Assembly: GCF_018199995.1 (NCBI RefSeq)
Contig: NZ_CP073578.1
Span: 744,001-808,000 of the forward strand
DNA length: 64,000 nucleotides
Origin: Photobacterium sp. GJ3
Lineage (GTDB): Bacteria; Pseudomonadota; Gammaproteobacteria; Enterobacterales; Vibrionaceae
Direction of reading: 5' to 3'
The notes beneath the pieces were generated by a model. That model saw only the letters and a list, made by a program, of their open reading frames with translations. It was not told the origin of the DNA and ran no database searches. Below are positions 28,348-39,071 of the stretch, piece after piece. Every line of letters starts with the position of its first letter. The stretch's first letter is position 1. A program made the position numbers and the translations under genes.

Positions 28348-28470
28348 ACCTGCGGGAAATCACCTGTGTATCCAGCAGTACAGTTGCGGGTGGTACTTTT
28401 TCATCCGCGCCTCTTCAATCCCCTTGTCTATACTTGCCTTGAACGGGCGATAAAAATAGACAAATATCTG

Positions 28471-28632
28471 ATACCAATCGCAGTCAATCACTGGTCATCC
28501 TCGCTTGTTCAAATGTTCGATAACTGCGTTAGATTTTTTGATTGTAGAATCACGACTTATCTAAAAAATCTGCCTTGTTCTCAAACATTTTTCCTGCGCT
28601 ATTTTTGACCACTGACTTACTTTGATTGGTAT
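28471..28632. repeat. MITE-like palindromic repeat, copy 1
   Basis: A 162-base element with imperfect terminal inverted repeats of about 27 bases: it begins ATACCAATCGCAGTCAATC and ends in the complement ACTTTGATTGGTAT. The interior (for example TTAGATTTTTT and AAAAAATCTG) is also nearly self-complementary, so the whole unit can fold. A near-identical copy lies at 41295-41455, with about 10 differences by eye. No coding capacity. It fills most of the 335-base gap between the toxin gene and manC and ends 50 bases before the manC ATG. Probably a non-autonomous element moved in trans. Confidence 0.85.
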
Positions 28633-28682
28633 GAGAAAGAAGTACCGAGCATCTTGAACTTTTTTGCGAAGGGGAAAGGCGT

Positions 28683-30146
28683 ATGCAGATTTTGCCGGTC
28701 ATTTTAGCCGGGGGGACAGGCAGTCGCCTGTGGCCGTTGTCTCGCGAGCAATATCCCAAGCAATTTCTCCGGCTGCTGCCAGCGCACGCTTCAAAGCCGC
28801 CGACAGCATCAAACGCCTCACTTTCCATGCTGCAGCAAACCATCCAACGCTTGTCGGACTTGGATCATGCTGCGCCCTTGGTGGTCTGTCAGGAAGCACA
28901 CCGTTTTTTGGCTGCGGAGCAATTGCGAACTTGTCATCAGGGGGATTGCCGGATCGTGCTGGAACCCCATGGTCGGAATACCGCGCCAGCCGTTGCGCTG
29001 TCCGCGCTTCTCGCGCAGAGTGACACCGGAGTTATTGTGCACGAGAGCGATGATCCCTTATTGCTGGTGTTAGCGGCGGATCATCATATTGTTGATGACC
29101 CTGCGTTTGTGCAAGCCATTGAGCAGGCCATCCCTCTGGCGGCGTCCGGTCAGCTGGTGACCTTTGGCATCACGCCGCAATCGCCGGAAACGGGCTATGG
29201 CTATATCAAGCGGGGTGCTCCGTCCGGCAGTGGTTATGCTGTCGATCAGTTTGTTGAAAAGCCGGATCTGCCCACAGCCAGAGAGTATCTGGTCAGCGGC
29301 GATTATTTCTGGAACAGCGGGATGTTCTTATTCCGGGCTTCGGTTTATCTGCAGGCCTTGTCCCTGTTTCGTCCCGACATTCTGGCGGCCTGTCAGGCTT
29401 CCATCGCCTCCCCAAGATTGGATCACCATTTTATCCGAATCGATGAGCAGGCTTTTGCGCAGTGTCCGTCAGAATCGATTGATTACGCCGTGATGGAAAA
29501 AACACCGTCGGCGGTGATGGTTCCCATGGATGCCGGCTGGTGTGATTTAGGGGCCTGGTCGGCGTTGTGGGCGCAAAGCGGCAAGGATGTCTCCGGCAAT
29601 GTGTTGATCGGAGATGTGCTCACAGCGCAAACACAGAACTGTTATCTCCGCTCAGATGGCCGCCTGGTGGCCACAGTTGGGCTGAGTGATGTGGTGGTGA
29701 TTGAAACCAAAGATGCTGTCTTGGTTGCTGCGAAAGAGCATGTTCAGGATGTGAAAGACATCGTCACCCGGCTTCGGGAAGCACAGCGGCCTGAATTTGA
29801 TTTGCACCGGGAAGTTTACCGGCCCTGGGGAAAATACGATCAGGTTGATGTTGGCCCCCGGCATCAGGTCAAACACATTACGGTCAACCCCGGAGAGAAG
29901 CTGTCTTTGCAGATGCATCATCATCGGGCCGAGCATTGGGTGGTGGTTTGTGGCACTGCTCAGGTGACCGTGGGTGATAAAACCTGGCTGCTGAGTGAAA
30001 ACGAGTCGACCTATATTCCCATTGGTGTGGTTCATGCGTTGGAGAACCCGGGCAAGATCCCGCTGGAGATCATTGAAGTTCAGTCCGGCAGCTATTTGGG
30101 AGAAGACGACATCGTCCGGTTTGAAGACAGGTACGGCAGACAATAA
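28683..30146 (+). CDS. manC: Mannose-1-phosphate guanylyltransferase / mannose-6-phosphate isomerase ManC
   Basis: 487 residues, ATG 28683 after a purine-rich ribosome site. Pyrophosphorylase signature GGTGSRLWPLSREQYPKQFL at the N-terminus, FVEKPDLPTAREYL for sugar binding, and a C-terminal type II PMI cupin with MHHHRAEHWVVVCGTAQV. Bifunctional enzymes of this type make GDP-mannose from mannose-1-phosphate and can isomerise fructose-6-phosphate. It forms a pair with manB 48 bases downstream. The MITE copy ending at 28632 occupies its likely promoter region. Confidence 0.95.
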   Translation: MQILPVILAGGTGSRLWPLSREQYPKQFLRLLPAHASKPPTASNASLSMLQQTIQRLSDLDHAAPLVVCQEAHRFLAAEQLRTCHQGDCRIVLEPHGRNTAPAVALSALLAQSDTGVIVHESDDPLLLVLAADHHIVDDPAFVQAIEQAIPLAASGQLVTFGITPQSPETGYGYIKRGAPSGSGYAVDQFVEKPDLPTAREYLVSGDYFWNSGMFLFRASVYLQALSLFRPDILAACQASIASPRLDHHFIRIDEQAFAQCPSESIDYAVMEKTPSAVMVPMDAGWCDLGAWSALWAQSGKDVSGNVLIGDVLTAQTQNCYLRSDGRLVATVGLSDVVVIETKDAVLVAAKEHVQDVKDIVTRLREAQRPEFDLHREVYRPWGKYDQVDVGPRHQVKHITVNPGEKLSLQMHHHRAEHWVVVCGTAQVTVGDKTWLLSENESTYIPIGVVHALENPGKIPLEIIEVQSGSYLGEDDIVRFEDRYGRQ

Positions 30147-30194
30147 GCGACAGGCTGGAATGAATGAACTGGCAATCGGGTCGATGGAGGCGCC

Positions 30195-31571
30195 ATGCAA
30201 TCCCTGACATGTTTCAAATCCTATGATATTCGCGGTGAATTGGGTTCAGAGCTCAATGAAGAGATTGCCTACCGGATCGGGCGGGCTTTTGCTCAGCACT
30301 TTCACCCGCGATGCGTTGCTGTTGGTGGCGATGTGCGTTTGTCTTCCCCGGCATTAAAACAGGCACTGGCACAAGGGCTGATGGATGGTGGCAGTGATGT
30401 CATTGATCTGGGCCTGACCGGGACTGAAGAAGTCTATTTTGCTGCGCAAACGCTGGCTGTGGACGGAGGCATTGAAATCACAGCCAGCCATAATCCCATC
30501 AATTACAATGGCATGAAGCTGGTTCGGGCAGGTGCGGTGCCTGTGAGCGGTGACAGTGGGCTTCATGCCATCCGGCAACTGGCCGAACGCAACTGCTTTG
30601 AGGCTGTGGCAGCCCAGGGGAAGTTGTATCATGATTCGGTGCAAGCTGATTATGTGTCTTTCCTGATGCGAAGCTACGCGCCAAAACAGATGCGCCCGAT
30701 GAAACTCGTGGTGAACGCTGGTCATGGCACGGCTGGACCCTTGATTGATGCCCTTGAAGCAGCATTGCATCAGCAACAGATCCCGATGACATTGATCAAG
30801 ATTCATCATGAACCGGACGGTACTTTCCCTCACGGGATTCCCAACCCATTATTGCCCGAATGCCGCGCTGCAACAGCGCATGCGGTGATTGAACATCAGG
30901 CCGATATGGGCATTGCCTGGGATGGCGATTTTGATCGCTGTTTCCTCTTTGATGAGCGAGGAGATTTTATCGAAGGGTATTATATTGTCGGCTTGCTGGC
31001 TGAGGCTTTTTTACAGCAGTCGGCACAGCCTGCCACAGAAAAAATCATCCATGATCCCCGTTTAATCTGGAACACTCAGGATATTGTCAGGACTTATGGC
31101 GGACAGGCGGTGCAGTCGAAAACCGGCCATGCATTCATTAAAGAACGGATGCGGCAGGAGGATGCGATTTACGGCGGAGAAATGAGCGCCCATCATTATT
31201 TTCGTGATTTTGCCTACTGTGACAGTGGCATGATCCCCTGGTTACTGGTCGTACAGCTGCTGTCTCAGAAAGAACAGCCTTTGTCGTCACTGGTGGCAGC
31301 CAGAATTCAGGCGTACCCGTCTTCGGGAGAAATCAACCTGAAAGTCGCCAGTTCTCAAGCCGCGCTCCATCGTGTTCTGGATGTTTATGAACCGGATGCA
31401 CTGGCTGTGGATACAACGGATGGCCTCAGCCTGAGCTTTGCACACTGGCGCTTTAACCTCAGGGCTTCCAACACTGAACCTGTCTTGCGGCTCAATGTTG
31501 AATCCCGTGGCGAGATGACGCTGATGCAGGAAAAGACCGCAGAACTGCTGGCGCTGATTCAAGATAAATGA
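30195..31571 (+). CDS. manB: Phosphomannomutase ManB (CpsG)
   Basis: 458 residues with a GGAGG ribosome site before ATG 30195. Phosphohexomutase motifs: [15 protein letters not shown] with the phosphoserine Ser98, the metal loop [18 protein letters not shown] for sugar recognition, and [14 protein letters not shown] phosphate-binding loop near the C-terminus. Converts mannose-6-phosphate to mannose-1-phosphate for ManC. No Gmd/Fcl genes are nearby, so mannose itself rather than fucose is the expected product sugar. Confidence 0.95.
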   Translation: MQSLTCFKSYDIRGELGSELNEEIAYRIGRAFAQHFHPRCVAVGGDVRLSSPALKQALAQGLMDGGSDVIDLGLTGTEEVYFAAQTLAVDGGIEITASHNPINYNGMKLVRAGAVPVSGDSGLHAIRQLAERNCFEAVAAQGKLYHDSVQADYVSFLMRSYAPKQMRPMKLVVNAGHGTAGPLIDALEAALHQQQIPMTLIKIHHEPDGTFPHGIPNPLLPECRAATAHAVIEHQADMGIAWDGDFDRCFLFDERGDFIEGYYIVGLLAEAFLQQSAQPATEKIIHDPRLIWNTQDIVRTYGGQAVQSKTGHAFIKERMRQEDAIYGGEMSAHHYFRDFAYCDSGMIPWLLVVQLLSQKEQPLSSLVAARIQAYPSSGEINLKVASSQAALHRVLDVYEPDALAVDTTDGLSLSFAHWRFNLRASNTEPVLRLNVESRGEMTLMQEKTAELLALIQDK

Positions 31572-32068
31572 GCCCTGATTTTTAATTATCTTTGGATTGT
31601 TTATGAAAAAGACAAAGGCCTCCTATGTGATTGAGGTATAGCTTTCTTGTTTTTCTTATCAATGCCAAGCGGATGTTTCTTTGGGCTTTTAAAATATCGG
31701 CGACTTTCACTGAACTTTTTGATGAGGTGGGATTAAAGGCGTTCAGGTTTCACGTATTTACAGAATGTTCGTGAACCTGTTCAGAAAAGAATGATGAGGC
31801 GTGCTTCCGGGAAGAGTAATTTTTCTCAGAGAAAGTTTGTGTAAAAAAGATTAAATTTAGCCTTATGATTTTTAAGGTTATTTTGAGAGATTATTGGCGT
31901 GCTTTCCCCCATTTCGTCAATTTGTCGGGATTTTGGAATTAACGGATGTGGATCCGTGAAGTTTTTCGTGAATTAAGTCGCGCAATTTCGCTGCTAATGT
32001 TCCACCTGTTATTAAGTTTGTCATGCTGTTGAACATATTTCAGTCAAAAGCAGCACTAGGGGAGTCCG
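31572..32068. other. Gene-free gap between manB and the MBL-fold gene
   Basis: 497 bases, AT-rich, without a plausible reading frame. An imperfect inverted repeat (CAGGTTTCACG at 31744-31754, CGTGAACCTG at 31770-31779) is the only structure I see. The strong ribosome site AGGGGAG at 32058-32064 belongs to the next gene. The promoter of that gene should lie here, but I cannot place it. Confidence 0.5.
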
Positions 32069-33439
32069 GTGAATATTTTACACCATGGCGCCAGGGACGG
32101 AGTGACCGGTTCCTGCCACGAATTACAGTTAGGGAAATACAGTCTGTTAATTGACTGCGGGGCTTTTCAGGGCGAAGAAGCTAAGAGCAGCAATGATATT
32201 AATTTTCCGGTTGAACCGATAAAAGCACTGGTACTGACCCATTGCCATATCGACCATGTTGGCCGGATTCCCTGGTTGCTGGCGGCGGGATTTCGTGGGC
32301 CGATTTATGCCACGGAAGCCACTGCATCTTTACTGCCGCTGATGCTGGAAGACGGGCTGAAACTGCAACTGGGACTGAGTGACGAGAAATGCGAAGCTTT
32401 TATTCGACTGGTTCGATCGCAGCTCAAACCGGTGCCGTTTGATTGTCGGGCTCAAATTATGCTGCCGGATGGTCAGGATGTTAGCCTTGTGTTCCGGCAG
32501 GCGGGCCATATTCTGGGCTCGGCTTATCTGGAATTTACCTTACCTGATCGACAGAAGATTGTGTTTTCCGGGGATCTCGGCCCCAGCCAGACGCCATTGC
32601 TGGTGGATCCGGTTTCTCCGGCGCATGCGGATGTGCTGGTGCTTGAAAGCACCTATGGTGATAAACGGCATCCGGGCGTGGAAAATCGGGAGCAGGTATT
32701 GAAGGCAATTGTGGAACAGTCCCTGCAGGATGGTGGTGCCATTTTAATTCCGGCATTCAGTCTGGGCCGTACTCAGGAAGTGCTGTTTGATCTGGAGAAT
32801 ATCGTGGTTCAGGAACAGGCTAAAATCGGGGGGCGAAGTCAGTGGCCAGCCTTGCCGATTGTGCTGGATTCGCCGTTAGCAATGAAAATCACGCAAACCT
32901 ATCAGGGCTTTAAACGCTTATGGACTCAGGAAGCCAAAGCAAGAGTGCACAGTGGCCGTCATCCGCTGGATTTTGAGCAGTGTACGCAAATCGACAGTCA
33001 TGAAGATCACATCGGCTTGGTGAACCGTCTCAAAGCCAGCGGGGAACCGGCGGTGATTATCGCGGCCAGCGGCATGTGCTCCGGCGGCAGAATCATGAAT
33101 TATCTGGAAGCTTTGCTGCCGGATCCCAGAACGGATGTGGTGTTGATTGGCTATCAGGCCAGAGGCACGCTGGGACGAGAATTGCAAAACGGGGCAAATG
33201 AAGTGATCATTCAAAATCAGCGGATTGAGGTGAAGGCCCGGGTACACACCATGACGGGGTATTCAGCCCATGCCGATCAAAATGATTTGCTGCGGTTTGT
33301 CAGAGGTATCGAAAATGGCCCCAGAGAGATCCGTCTGGTCCATGGCGACAGACCCGCGCAGGAAGCACTCGCGCGCCGCCTGAGTAAAATCAAGCCGGAC
33401 GCAAAGGTGATAGTTTGCGCAAACCTGAACCTGGACTAA
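32069..33439 (+). CDS. MBL-fold beta-CASP hydrolase with RNA-specificity domain
   Basis: 456 residues from GTG 32069. Metallo-beta-lactamase motif 2 THCHIDHVGR (His58, His60, Asp62, His63), a further His in HILGSAYLEF, FSGDLG, then the beta-CASP insert (LESTYGDKRH and AFSLGRTQEVLFDL) and the C-terminal RMMBL motif TGYSAHADQNDLL. Related to CPSF73/Ysh1-like nucleases; bacterial members of this size are RNA-processing or unknown. Its place between mannose and UDP-glucuronate genes has no evident metabolic reason. Metal ligands appear intact, so activity is expected. Confidence 0.88.
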   Translation: MNILHHGARDGVTGSCHELQLGKYSLLIDCGAFQGEEAKSSNDINFPVEPIKALVLTHCHIDHVGRIPWLLAAGFRGPIYATEATASLLPLMLEDGLKLQLGLSDEKCEAFIRLVRSQLKPVPFDCRAQIMLPDGQDVSLVFRQAGHILGSAYLEFTLPDRQKIVFSGDLGPSQTPLLVDPVSPAHADVLVLESTYGDKRHPGVENREQVLKAIVEQSLQDGGAILIPAFSLGRTQEVLFDLENIVVQEQAKIGGRSQWPALPIVLDSPLAMKITQTYQGFKRLWTQEAKARVHSGRHPLDFEQCTQIDSHEDHIGLVNRLKASGEPAVIIAASGMCSGGRIMNYLEALLPDPRTDVVLIGYQARGTLGRELQNGANEVIIQNQRIEVKARVHTMTGYSAHADQNDLLRFVRGIENGPREIRLVHGDRPAQEALARRLSKIKPDAKVIVCANLNLD

Positions 33440-33611
33440 GTCATTCCTTGCATCCGGGCAGTGTTCCGATACTCTAGTCTCCGCGACGACACCAAGATAG
33501 CTTAACAGCAAGTTTCACAGGATTGCGCCTGCCTTGTCATCTACATCCCATATCAATCCTCTAAGCTGGGGCTATCATTGGTGTTAAGAAGACCGAGTTT
33601 GAGGAAAGAGA

Positions 33612-34784
33612 ATGAAAATAACAGTCGCGGGAACAGGTTACGTGGGCCTGTCGAATGCTGTCTTGCTGGCTCAGCACCATCAGGTGATTGCGCTGGATAT
33701 TGTAGAAGAAAAAGTAAACCTGTTAAATCAAGGGCTGTCACCGATTGTCGATCAAGAAATCAGTGAGTACCTCAAACATCATTCGCTGGATCTAACGGCG
33801 ACAACCGACAAACATCTGGCATACAGTCATGCGGATTTTGTCATCATCGCGACACCGACGGATTACGATCCGGTCACCAACTATTTTAATACGTCATCGG
33901 TTGAGTCTGTGATCCGGGATGTTCTGGCGGTGAATCCCCATGCAGTGATGGTGATAAAATCGACCATCCCGGTTGGCTATACCCAGCGCATTAAAGCTGA
34001 ATTCGGAACCGAGAATATTCTCTTTTCACCAGAATTTCTGCGTGAAGGTCGGGCGTTGTATGACAATCTCTATCCTTCCCGGATTATTGTCGGTGAGCAG
34101 TCTGAACGGGCAAAAACCTTTGCCGGCTTGCTGCTGGAAGGGGCGAAAAAAGAGAAAGCCGATATTCCGGTGCTCTTTACCCATGCAACTGAAGCAGAAG
34201 CCGTGAAGTTGTTTTCGAATACTTATCTGGCCATGCGGGTAGCTTACTTCAATGAGCTGGACAGCTATGCGGCAGCACATGGCTTGGACAGCCGTGAAAT
34301 TATTGAAGGGGTGTGCCTGGATCCGCGGATTGGTAATCACTACAACAATCCATCTTTTGGTTACGGCGGTTATTGCCTGCCCAAAGATACCAAGCAGTTG
34401 CTTGCGAACTACCAGAAAGTCCCGAACAACATCATTCGTGCCATTGTGGATGCAAACAGTACCCGTAAAGACTTTATCGCGCAGGCGATATTAGCGAAAA
34501 AGCCAAAAGTGGTTGGTATTTATCGTCTGATCATGAAAAGCGGTTCTGATAACTTCAGAGCTTCGTCCATTCAGGGAATCATGAAACGCATCAAAGCCAA
34601 AGGTGTGGAAGTTGTGGTTTATGAGCCAGTCCTGAAAGATGATGAATTCTTTCATTCCACGGTGATCCGGGATCTGGATGCATTCAAGGCAATGTCAGAT
34701 GTGATTGTGTCGAACCGAATGGCAGACGACCTGCACGACGTGGCGGACAAAGTCTATACCCGAGATTTATTCGGTGCTGATTAA
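33612..34784 (+). CDS. ugd: UDP-glucose 6-dehydrogenase Ugd
   Basis: 390 residues, ATG 33612 with GAGGAAAGAGA upstream. NAD-binding [10 protein letters not shown] at the N-terminus, [27 protein letters not shown] and the catalytic-Cys motif [13 protein letters not shown]. Two NAD-dependent oxidations of UDP-glucose to UDP-glucuronate, a usual acidic capsule precursor; the substrate comes from GalU. Transcribed alone, before a second gfcA-like gene. Confidence 0.96.
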   Translation: MKITVAGTGYVGLSNAVLLAQHHQVIALDIVEEKVNLLNQGLSPIVDQEISEYLKHHSLDLTATTDKHLAYSHADFVIIATPTDYDPVTNYFNTSSVESVIRDVLAVNPHAVMVIKSTIPVGYTQRIKAEFGTENILFSPEFLREGRALYDNLYPSRIIVGEQSERAKTFAGLLLEGAKKEKADIPVLFTHATEAEAVKLFSNTYLAMRVAYFNELDSYAAAHGLDSREIIEGVCLDPRIGNHYNNPSFGYGGYCLPKDTKQLLANYQKVPNNIIRAIVDANSTRKDFIAQAILAKKPKVVGIYRLIMKSGSDNFRASSIQGIMKRIKAKGVEVVVYEPVLKDDEFFHSTVIRDLDAFKAMSDVIVSNRMADDLHDVADKVYTRDLFGAD

Positions 34785-34918
34785 TCCAATAAAAGCCTCA
34801 ACTTAGGGTGAGAACCTAGTTTTCTTGCCCTAAAACCCTCGCATAGATCACAGATTTCTCCTGCTGCTGACTATACTGAAATTACCAATTCGTTTTTTCA
34901 GAAGGGTCAGGGGCAGCG

Positions 34919-35248
34919 ATGAGAATACGGAAAAGTGGCTTAATTGCGCTCAGTCTCAGCGGGCTGATGAGTGTCAGTGTTTTTGCAGCAGATCCGGTTG
35001 CAGACGTGCCTGCGACGCCTCAGGCCGCCAGCACGCCGCCGGTCACGACGTCTTCGGCGACCACGACAACCAGTTCGACTTCGACAGGTTCAGCGGCCGG
35101 AATTACGAAAGCGTCTGCCGCTTCTGCCGGTGGCCTGACGGCGACCGTGGTGGCGGTCGGTGTGGCTGCGGTGGTGATTGGTGTCGCGCTGTCGGATACC
35201 GGCGGCGGGGATGACAATCCGGCACCACCCGTGACGGATCAGCAGTAA
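34919..35248 (+). CDS. Second small secreted Thr/Ser/Ala-rich GfcA-like protein
   Basis: 109 residues: basic start MRIRKSGLIALSLSG, signal segment ending VSVFAA, a Pro/Thr/Ser low-complexity middle, a Gly/Ala/Val hydrophobic stretch GGLTATVVAVGVAAVVIGVA and a Gly/Asp/Pro tail. The layout and the GG-x-TAT-x-VAVG core match the protein at 2830-3120, so the two are likely paralogues. GfcA/YjbE proteins have no known activity. A -10-like TATACT near 34872 and an AGGGGCAGCG ribosome site precede it. Confidence 0.72.
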   Translation: MRIRKSGLIALSLSGLMSVSVFAADPVADVPATPQAASTPPVTTSSATTTTSSTSTGSAAGITKASAASAGGLTATVVAVGVAAVVIGVALSDTGGGDDNPAPPVTDQQ

Positions 35249-35337
35249 TCTGAACCGACCTTTCGAACAGTGGACCATTTTCCCTTTAATTTTGTCTCCC
35301 CCTCGCAGAGGGGGGAGTGCGTTCAGGCTGTGAGGAC

Positions 35338-37365
35338 TCAGCTGTCGACCGCTTTTCCTTTCAGCAGCTTGCGAACCCACATCCGGCCCGGATGCAGTGC
35401 ATCCAGCACACTGAGTGGCAGTGGCAGCGGATCCCCGCATAATTGTGAGGCCAGCAGCTCACCGAGTAATGGCGCAGAACTTAACCCCCGGGAACCCAGT
35501 CCAATCATGGCATAAAGCCCCTTGTAGACAGGTACATCGGCAGCTTGGGCTTGCGTGTCTTTCAGATTGGCATATTGGTGCAGCACGTCTTCATAGCGAC
35601 AGACATCCCCGACAAACGGCAGATGATCCCGGCTGGCACAACGAACACCGACACGGGCATCCTGCGCAGAAAAATCAATGGCCTTTGGCCAGTCTGTATC
35701 AGGCAGGCAGTCTACCAGGCGGGTCTGATTGTCCTGATGTTCTTCTTCAGAAAAACTCAGATCAGTACTGTTTCTGCGGTAGCTGGCTCCGATGCAGTGC
35801 GTGCCGGTGGATGGATTGACCGGGGTGAGGTAGCCATCGTAGCAAAGCACGGATTTCAATTGCGCCAGTTCTCCCGTGCTTGGCACATGGCTGACTTGTC
35901 CCCGGACCGAATAAGCCGGGATCATTTCGGTTTGGCTGAATTCGGCAAAACGGTGACCATTGGCAAGAATCACGGTTGGGTGATGGAACTGGCGCCCATC
36001 TGCGGTGTTCAGTGTCCACTGTCCTGCGTCATCTTGAGAAGCGGAAGTCACTTCAGTGCTGGCGTGTACCGTCAGCAGGCCGGTTGCCTCAGCTTGTCGG
36101 ATCACGCTGCGTGTCAGTTCTTGCGGGCACAGCCAGCCCCCGAGCGGATAATGAACGCTGCTGTGTCCGGTCTTCACGCCGGTGACGGTTTCGGTCTGCT
36201 CAACATCCAGTGCCTGAATCACCTCAGCCGGGAATCCGCCTTTCAGCATCTTATCGAGTTTCTCCCCCGCTTTATCGCGCCAGGCCAGTTGGGTGACACC
36301 GCACCAATCGTGGCTGAAATCACCGGATTGAGCGGCTTGTTCAACAAACTGCCTGGCAAAGAGGTAGGCCGGGGCAAAGAAGCGGCTCAGGGCATCGTTG
36401 GAACCATTGAGGAGCGGATAGACTGCGCCTTGGCGATTTCCGGATGCGCCTTCTGCCGGTAACGGGTCAGCACAGTAAAGACTGACGGCGATCCCCCGTC
36501 GCACCAGTGCGCTGGCAAGTGCTGCAGAACCGATGCCGCCGCCGACAATGGCAACGTCCGTGAGATCCGCTGCGGATTGCCGCGCATACCAGGGAGCAAG
36601 ATTGCTGCCTTGCTGGCGCTCGGTCAGTGTGCCGGCCAGCATGTCGCGTTTGTAGCCGAATCCTTTCACTTTTTTCATGTCGAACCCGGCTTCAATCAGC
36701 CCGCGGCGAACAAACCCTGCGGCTGTGAAGGTCGCGGTTGTACAGCCTTCACGGGCCAGAGCAGCCATGCCGTTGAAGAGTTCCTGATTCCACATGTCCG
36801 GATTTTTGCTGGGGGCGAAGCCATCAAGAAACCAGGCATCGACGAAGCCGTCTGCATGGGTCCATACTTGAGGGAGGGCTGTTTTGATATCACCAAACCA
36901 CAGATCCAGCGTAATCATCCCGTCTTCCAGCACCAGACGGTGACAGTCCGCCACGGCTGGCGGGTAATGGGCATGAAGTTGGCTGGCCAGTTCAGCCAGC
37001 TCAGGCCAGGATTGATGGGCTTTGATCAGATCATCTTTGGTGACCGGAAATTTTTCGAAACTGATGAAATGCAGTTCTTTGACATCGGCATCCGGATTGG
37101 CCTCGCGGAACGCTTTGAACCATTGCCAGACGGCCAGAAAGTTCAGACCGGTGCCAAAACCGGTTTCTGCGACGACAAAGCGGCGACGCGGGAAAGTCGC
37201 CCAGCGGGTTGGCAGACCGTTCTGCTGTAAAAACACATAACGCGTTTCTTCCAGGCCGTTGGCGTTGGAGAAATACACGTCATCAAAATCGTTTGAAACC
37301 GGTGTCCCGGCTTCATTCCAGTCCAGCACTGCATTTTCTATCTGTTTTGGTGATGAATGGGACAA
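35338..37365 (-). CDS. mnmC: Bifunctional tRNA mnm5s2U biosynthesis protein MnmC
   Basis: 675 residues if started at TTG 37365 (encoding [15 protein letters not shown] after the start), which has AGAGG about 10 bases upstream and gives the usual family length; the frame extends to an ATG at 37440 without a ribosome site. N-terminal methyltransferase domain with SAM motif [12 protein letters not shown] and [18 protein letters not shown]-terminal FAD-oxidase domain with [15 protein letters not shown] and [15 protein letters not shown]. It finishes the wobble-uridine modification 5-methylaminomethyl-2-thiouridine. Divergent from fabB as in other Vibrionaceae. Confidence 0.95.
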   Translation of the reverse strand: MSHSSPKQIENAVLDWNEAGTPVSNDFDDVYFSNANGLEETRYVFLQQNGLPTRWATFPRRRFVVAETGFGTGLNFLAVWQWFKAFREANPDADVKELHFISFEKFPVTKDDLIKAHQSWPELAELASQLHAHYPPAVADCHRLVLEDGMITLDLWFGDIKTALPQVWTHADGFVDAWFLDGFAPSKNPDMWNQELFNGMAALAREGCTTATFTAAGFVRRGLIEAGFDMKKVKGFGYKRDMLAGTLTERQQGSNLAPWYARQSAADLTDVAIVGGGIGSAALASALVRRGIAVSLYCADPLPAEGASGNRQGAVYPLLNGSNDALSRFFAPAYLFARQFVEQAAQSGDFSHDWCGVTQLAWRDKAGEKLDKMLKGGFPAEVIQALDVEQTETVTGVKTGHSSVHYPLGGWLCPQELTRSVIRQAEATGLLTVHASTEVTSASQDDAGQWTLNTADGRQFHHPTVILANGHRFAEFSQTEMIPAYSVRGQVSHVPSTGELAQLKSVLCYDGYLTPVNPSTGTHCIGASYRRNSTDLSFSEEEHQDNQTRLVDCLPDTDWPKAIDFSAQDARVGVRCASRDHLPFVGDVCRYEDVLHQYANLKDTQAQAADVPVYKGLYAMIGLGSRGLSSAPLLGELLASQLCGDPLPLPLSVLDALHPGRMWVRKLLKGKAVDS

Positions 37366-37575
37366 AAGATAAACCTCTTCAAAAAAGTTGGGATCAAGGA
37401 TGCTAAGCTGATGATTTTTTATACATTGATGTTGTCGCATCAGGGCGAACTTTGGTAAAAGTCATCAATTGACCACGATAAGCGGCGGATTGTAACTGAT
37501 CAGGGGGAAAGCTGACCACTTAAGCTTGTGAAACCCGTTATCATCAACCGCGTTAAATGACAGTAGGAATTCATC

Positions 37576-38790
37576 ATGAAACGAGCCGTAATTACAGGCA
37601 TGGGTATTGTCTCCAGTATCGGTAACAATGTGAAAGAAGTACTGGAGTCTCTGAAAGCGGGCAAGTCAGGCATTAATTTTTCTCAGCAGTTCGCCGATGC
37701 GAAGCTTCGCAGTAATGTCTGGGGCGACCTGAAAATGAACCCCGCTGATCATATTGATCGCAAGAAAATGCGTTTCATGGGCGATGCCGCGGCATTCGCA
37801 TATTTGTCGATGGAGCAGGCCATTGAAGATGCTGGTCTGACAGACGATCAGGTTTCGAATGATCGGACGGGCTTAGTGGCCGGTTCAGGCGGTGCTTCCT
37901 CTTATAATCAGGTTGCAGCCGTTGATATTCTGCGCGAAAAAGGCGTGAAGCGTGTGGGTCCTTACATGGTGCCGCGTACCATGTCGTCCACGGTTTCTGC
38001 CTGTCTGGCAACCCCATTCAAAATCCGTGGTGTGAACTACACCATGAGTTCAGCCTGTGCAACTTCTGCACACTGTATTGGTCACGCACTGGAGCTGATC
38101 CAACTGGGCAAACAGGATGTTGTGTTTGCCGGTGGCGGTGAAGAGCTGGACTGGTCACTGACCATGATGTTTGATGCCATGGGCGCATTGTCGACCAAGT
38201 ATAACGACGATCCATCAAAAGCTTCCCGTACCTATGACGCGGACCGTGACGGTTTCGTGATCTCCGGGGGTGGCGGCATGATGGTCATCGAGGAGCTGGA
38301 ACACGCACTGGCGCGCGGCGCGAAAATCTACGGAGAAATCGTCGGTTATGGCGCAACTTCAGACGGTTACGACATGGTTGCACCGTCTGGCGAAGGTGCA
38401 GTGCGTTGTATGAAGATGGCAATGCAGGATCTGGATGCGCCGGTGGATTACATCAATACCCACGGGACTTCTACGCCTGTCGGTGATGTGAAAGAGCTGG
38501 GTGCGATTCAGGAACTGTTCGGTCACAACAGCCCGGCAATTTCAGCGACCAAAGCGATGACAGGTCATGCCTTGGGTGCAGCGGGTGTACACGAAGCGAT
38601 TTATTCAACGCTGATGCTGGAGAATGGCTTCATTGCGCCAAGCATCAACATCGATAATCTGGATCCGGCTGCGGAAGGTCTCGACATTGTTCGCGAAGCC
38701 CGCGATGCATCGCTGAAGACCGTGATGTCGAACTCGTTCGGCTTCGGTGGTACCAATGCGACGCTGGTGATTCAGAAGTACGAAGGCTAA
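37576..38790 (+). CDS. fabB: Beta-ketoacyl-ACP synthase I FabB
   Basis: 404 residues starting [16 protein letters not shown]. Active-site Cys in [14 protein letters not shown], His in [11 protein letters not shown], Lys in [16 protein letters not shown]: the Cys-His-His triad of KAS I. Condenses malonyl-ACP with acyl-ACP, and in gamma-proteobacteria is required for unsaturated fatty acids. A strong terminator follows at 38955. Monocistronic. Confidence 0.97.
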   Translation: MKRAVITGMGIVSSIGNNVKEVLESLKAGKSGINFSQQFADAKLRSNVWGDLKMNPADHIDRKKMRFMGDAAAFAYLSMEQAIEDAGLTDDQVSNDRTGLVAGSGGASSYNQVAAVDILREKGVKRVGPYMVPRTMSSTVSACLATPFKIRGVNYTMSSACATSAHCIGHALELIQLGKQDVVFAGGGEELDWSLTMMFDAMGALSTKYNDDPSKASRTYDADRDGFVISGGGGMMVIEELEHALARGAKIYGEIVGYGATSDGYDMVAPSGEGAVRCMKMAMQDLDAPVDYINTHGTSTPVGDVKELGAIQELFGHNSPAISATKAMTGHALGAAGVHEAIYSTLMLENGFIAPSINIDNLDPAAEGLDIVREARDASLKTVMSNSFGFGGTNATLVIQKYEG

Positions 38791-38954
38791 AACGTCAGGT
38801 GCTGAATCCGGCACCTGAACAGCAGAGATTTCCAGGCCGGCATCAATCGACAAAGCGTTGTATGCCTGTATTCAGACGCGACATCTTGCAGTGCGAATTT
38901 CGGTTCGCAGAACGGAAATCTGTGCATGCAAATGTTTTCCCATCCTGGATTTTT

Positions 38955-38982
38955 AACCCGGTATTCTTACCGGGTTTTTTTA
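38955..38982 (+). terminator. Intrinsic terminator of fabB
   Basis: AACCCGGTA and TACCGGGTT (38955-38963, 38968-38976) form a 9-bp stem with loop TTCT, followed by a T run. It sits 165 bases after the fabB stop, with about 90 bases left before pdxB. Confidence 0.9.
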
Positions 38983-39071
38983 TTTCCGGGGGCGGTCGCT
39001 GCACCTGCTTGACATCAGCCAAAATTTTCCCAAGCTAGAACCAATTTTTTCCGATGCTTCCCGGAGCCCGA

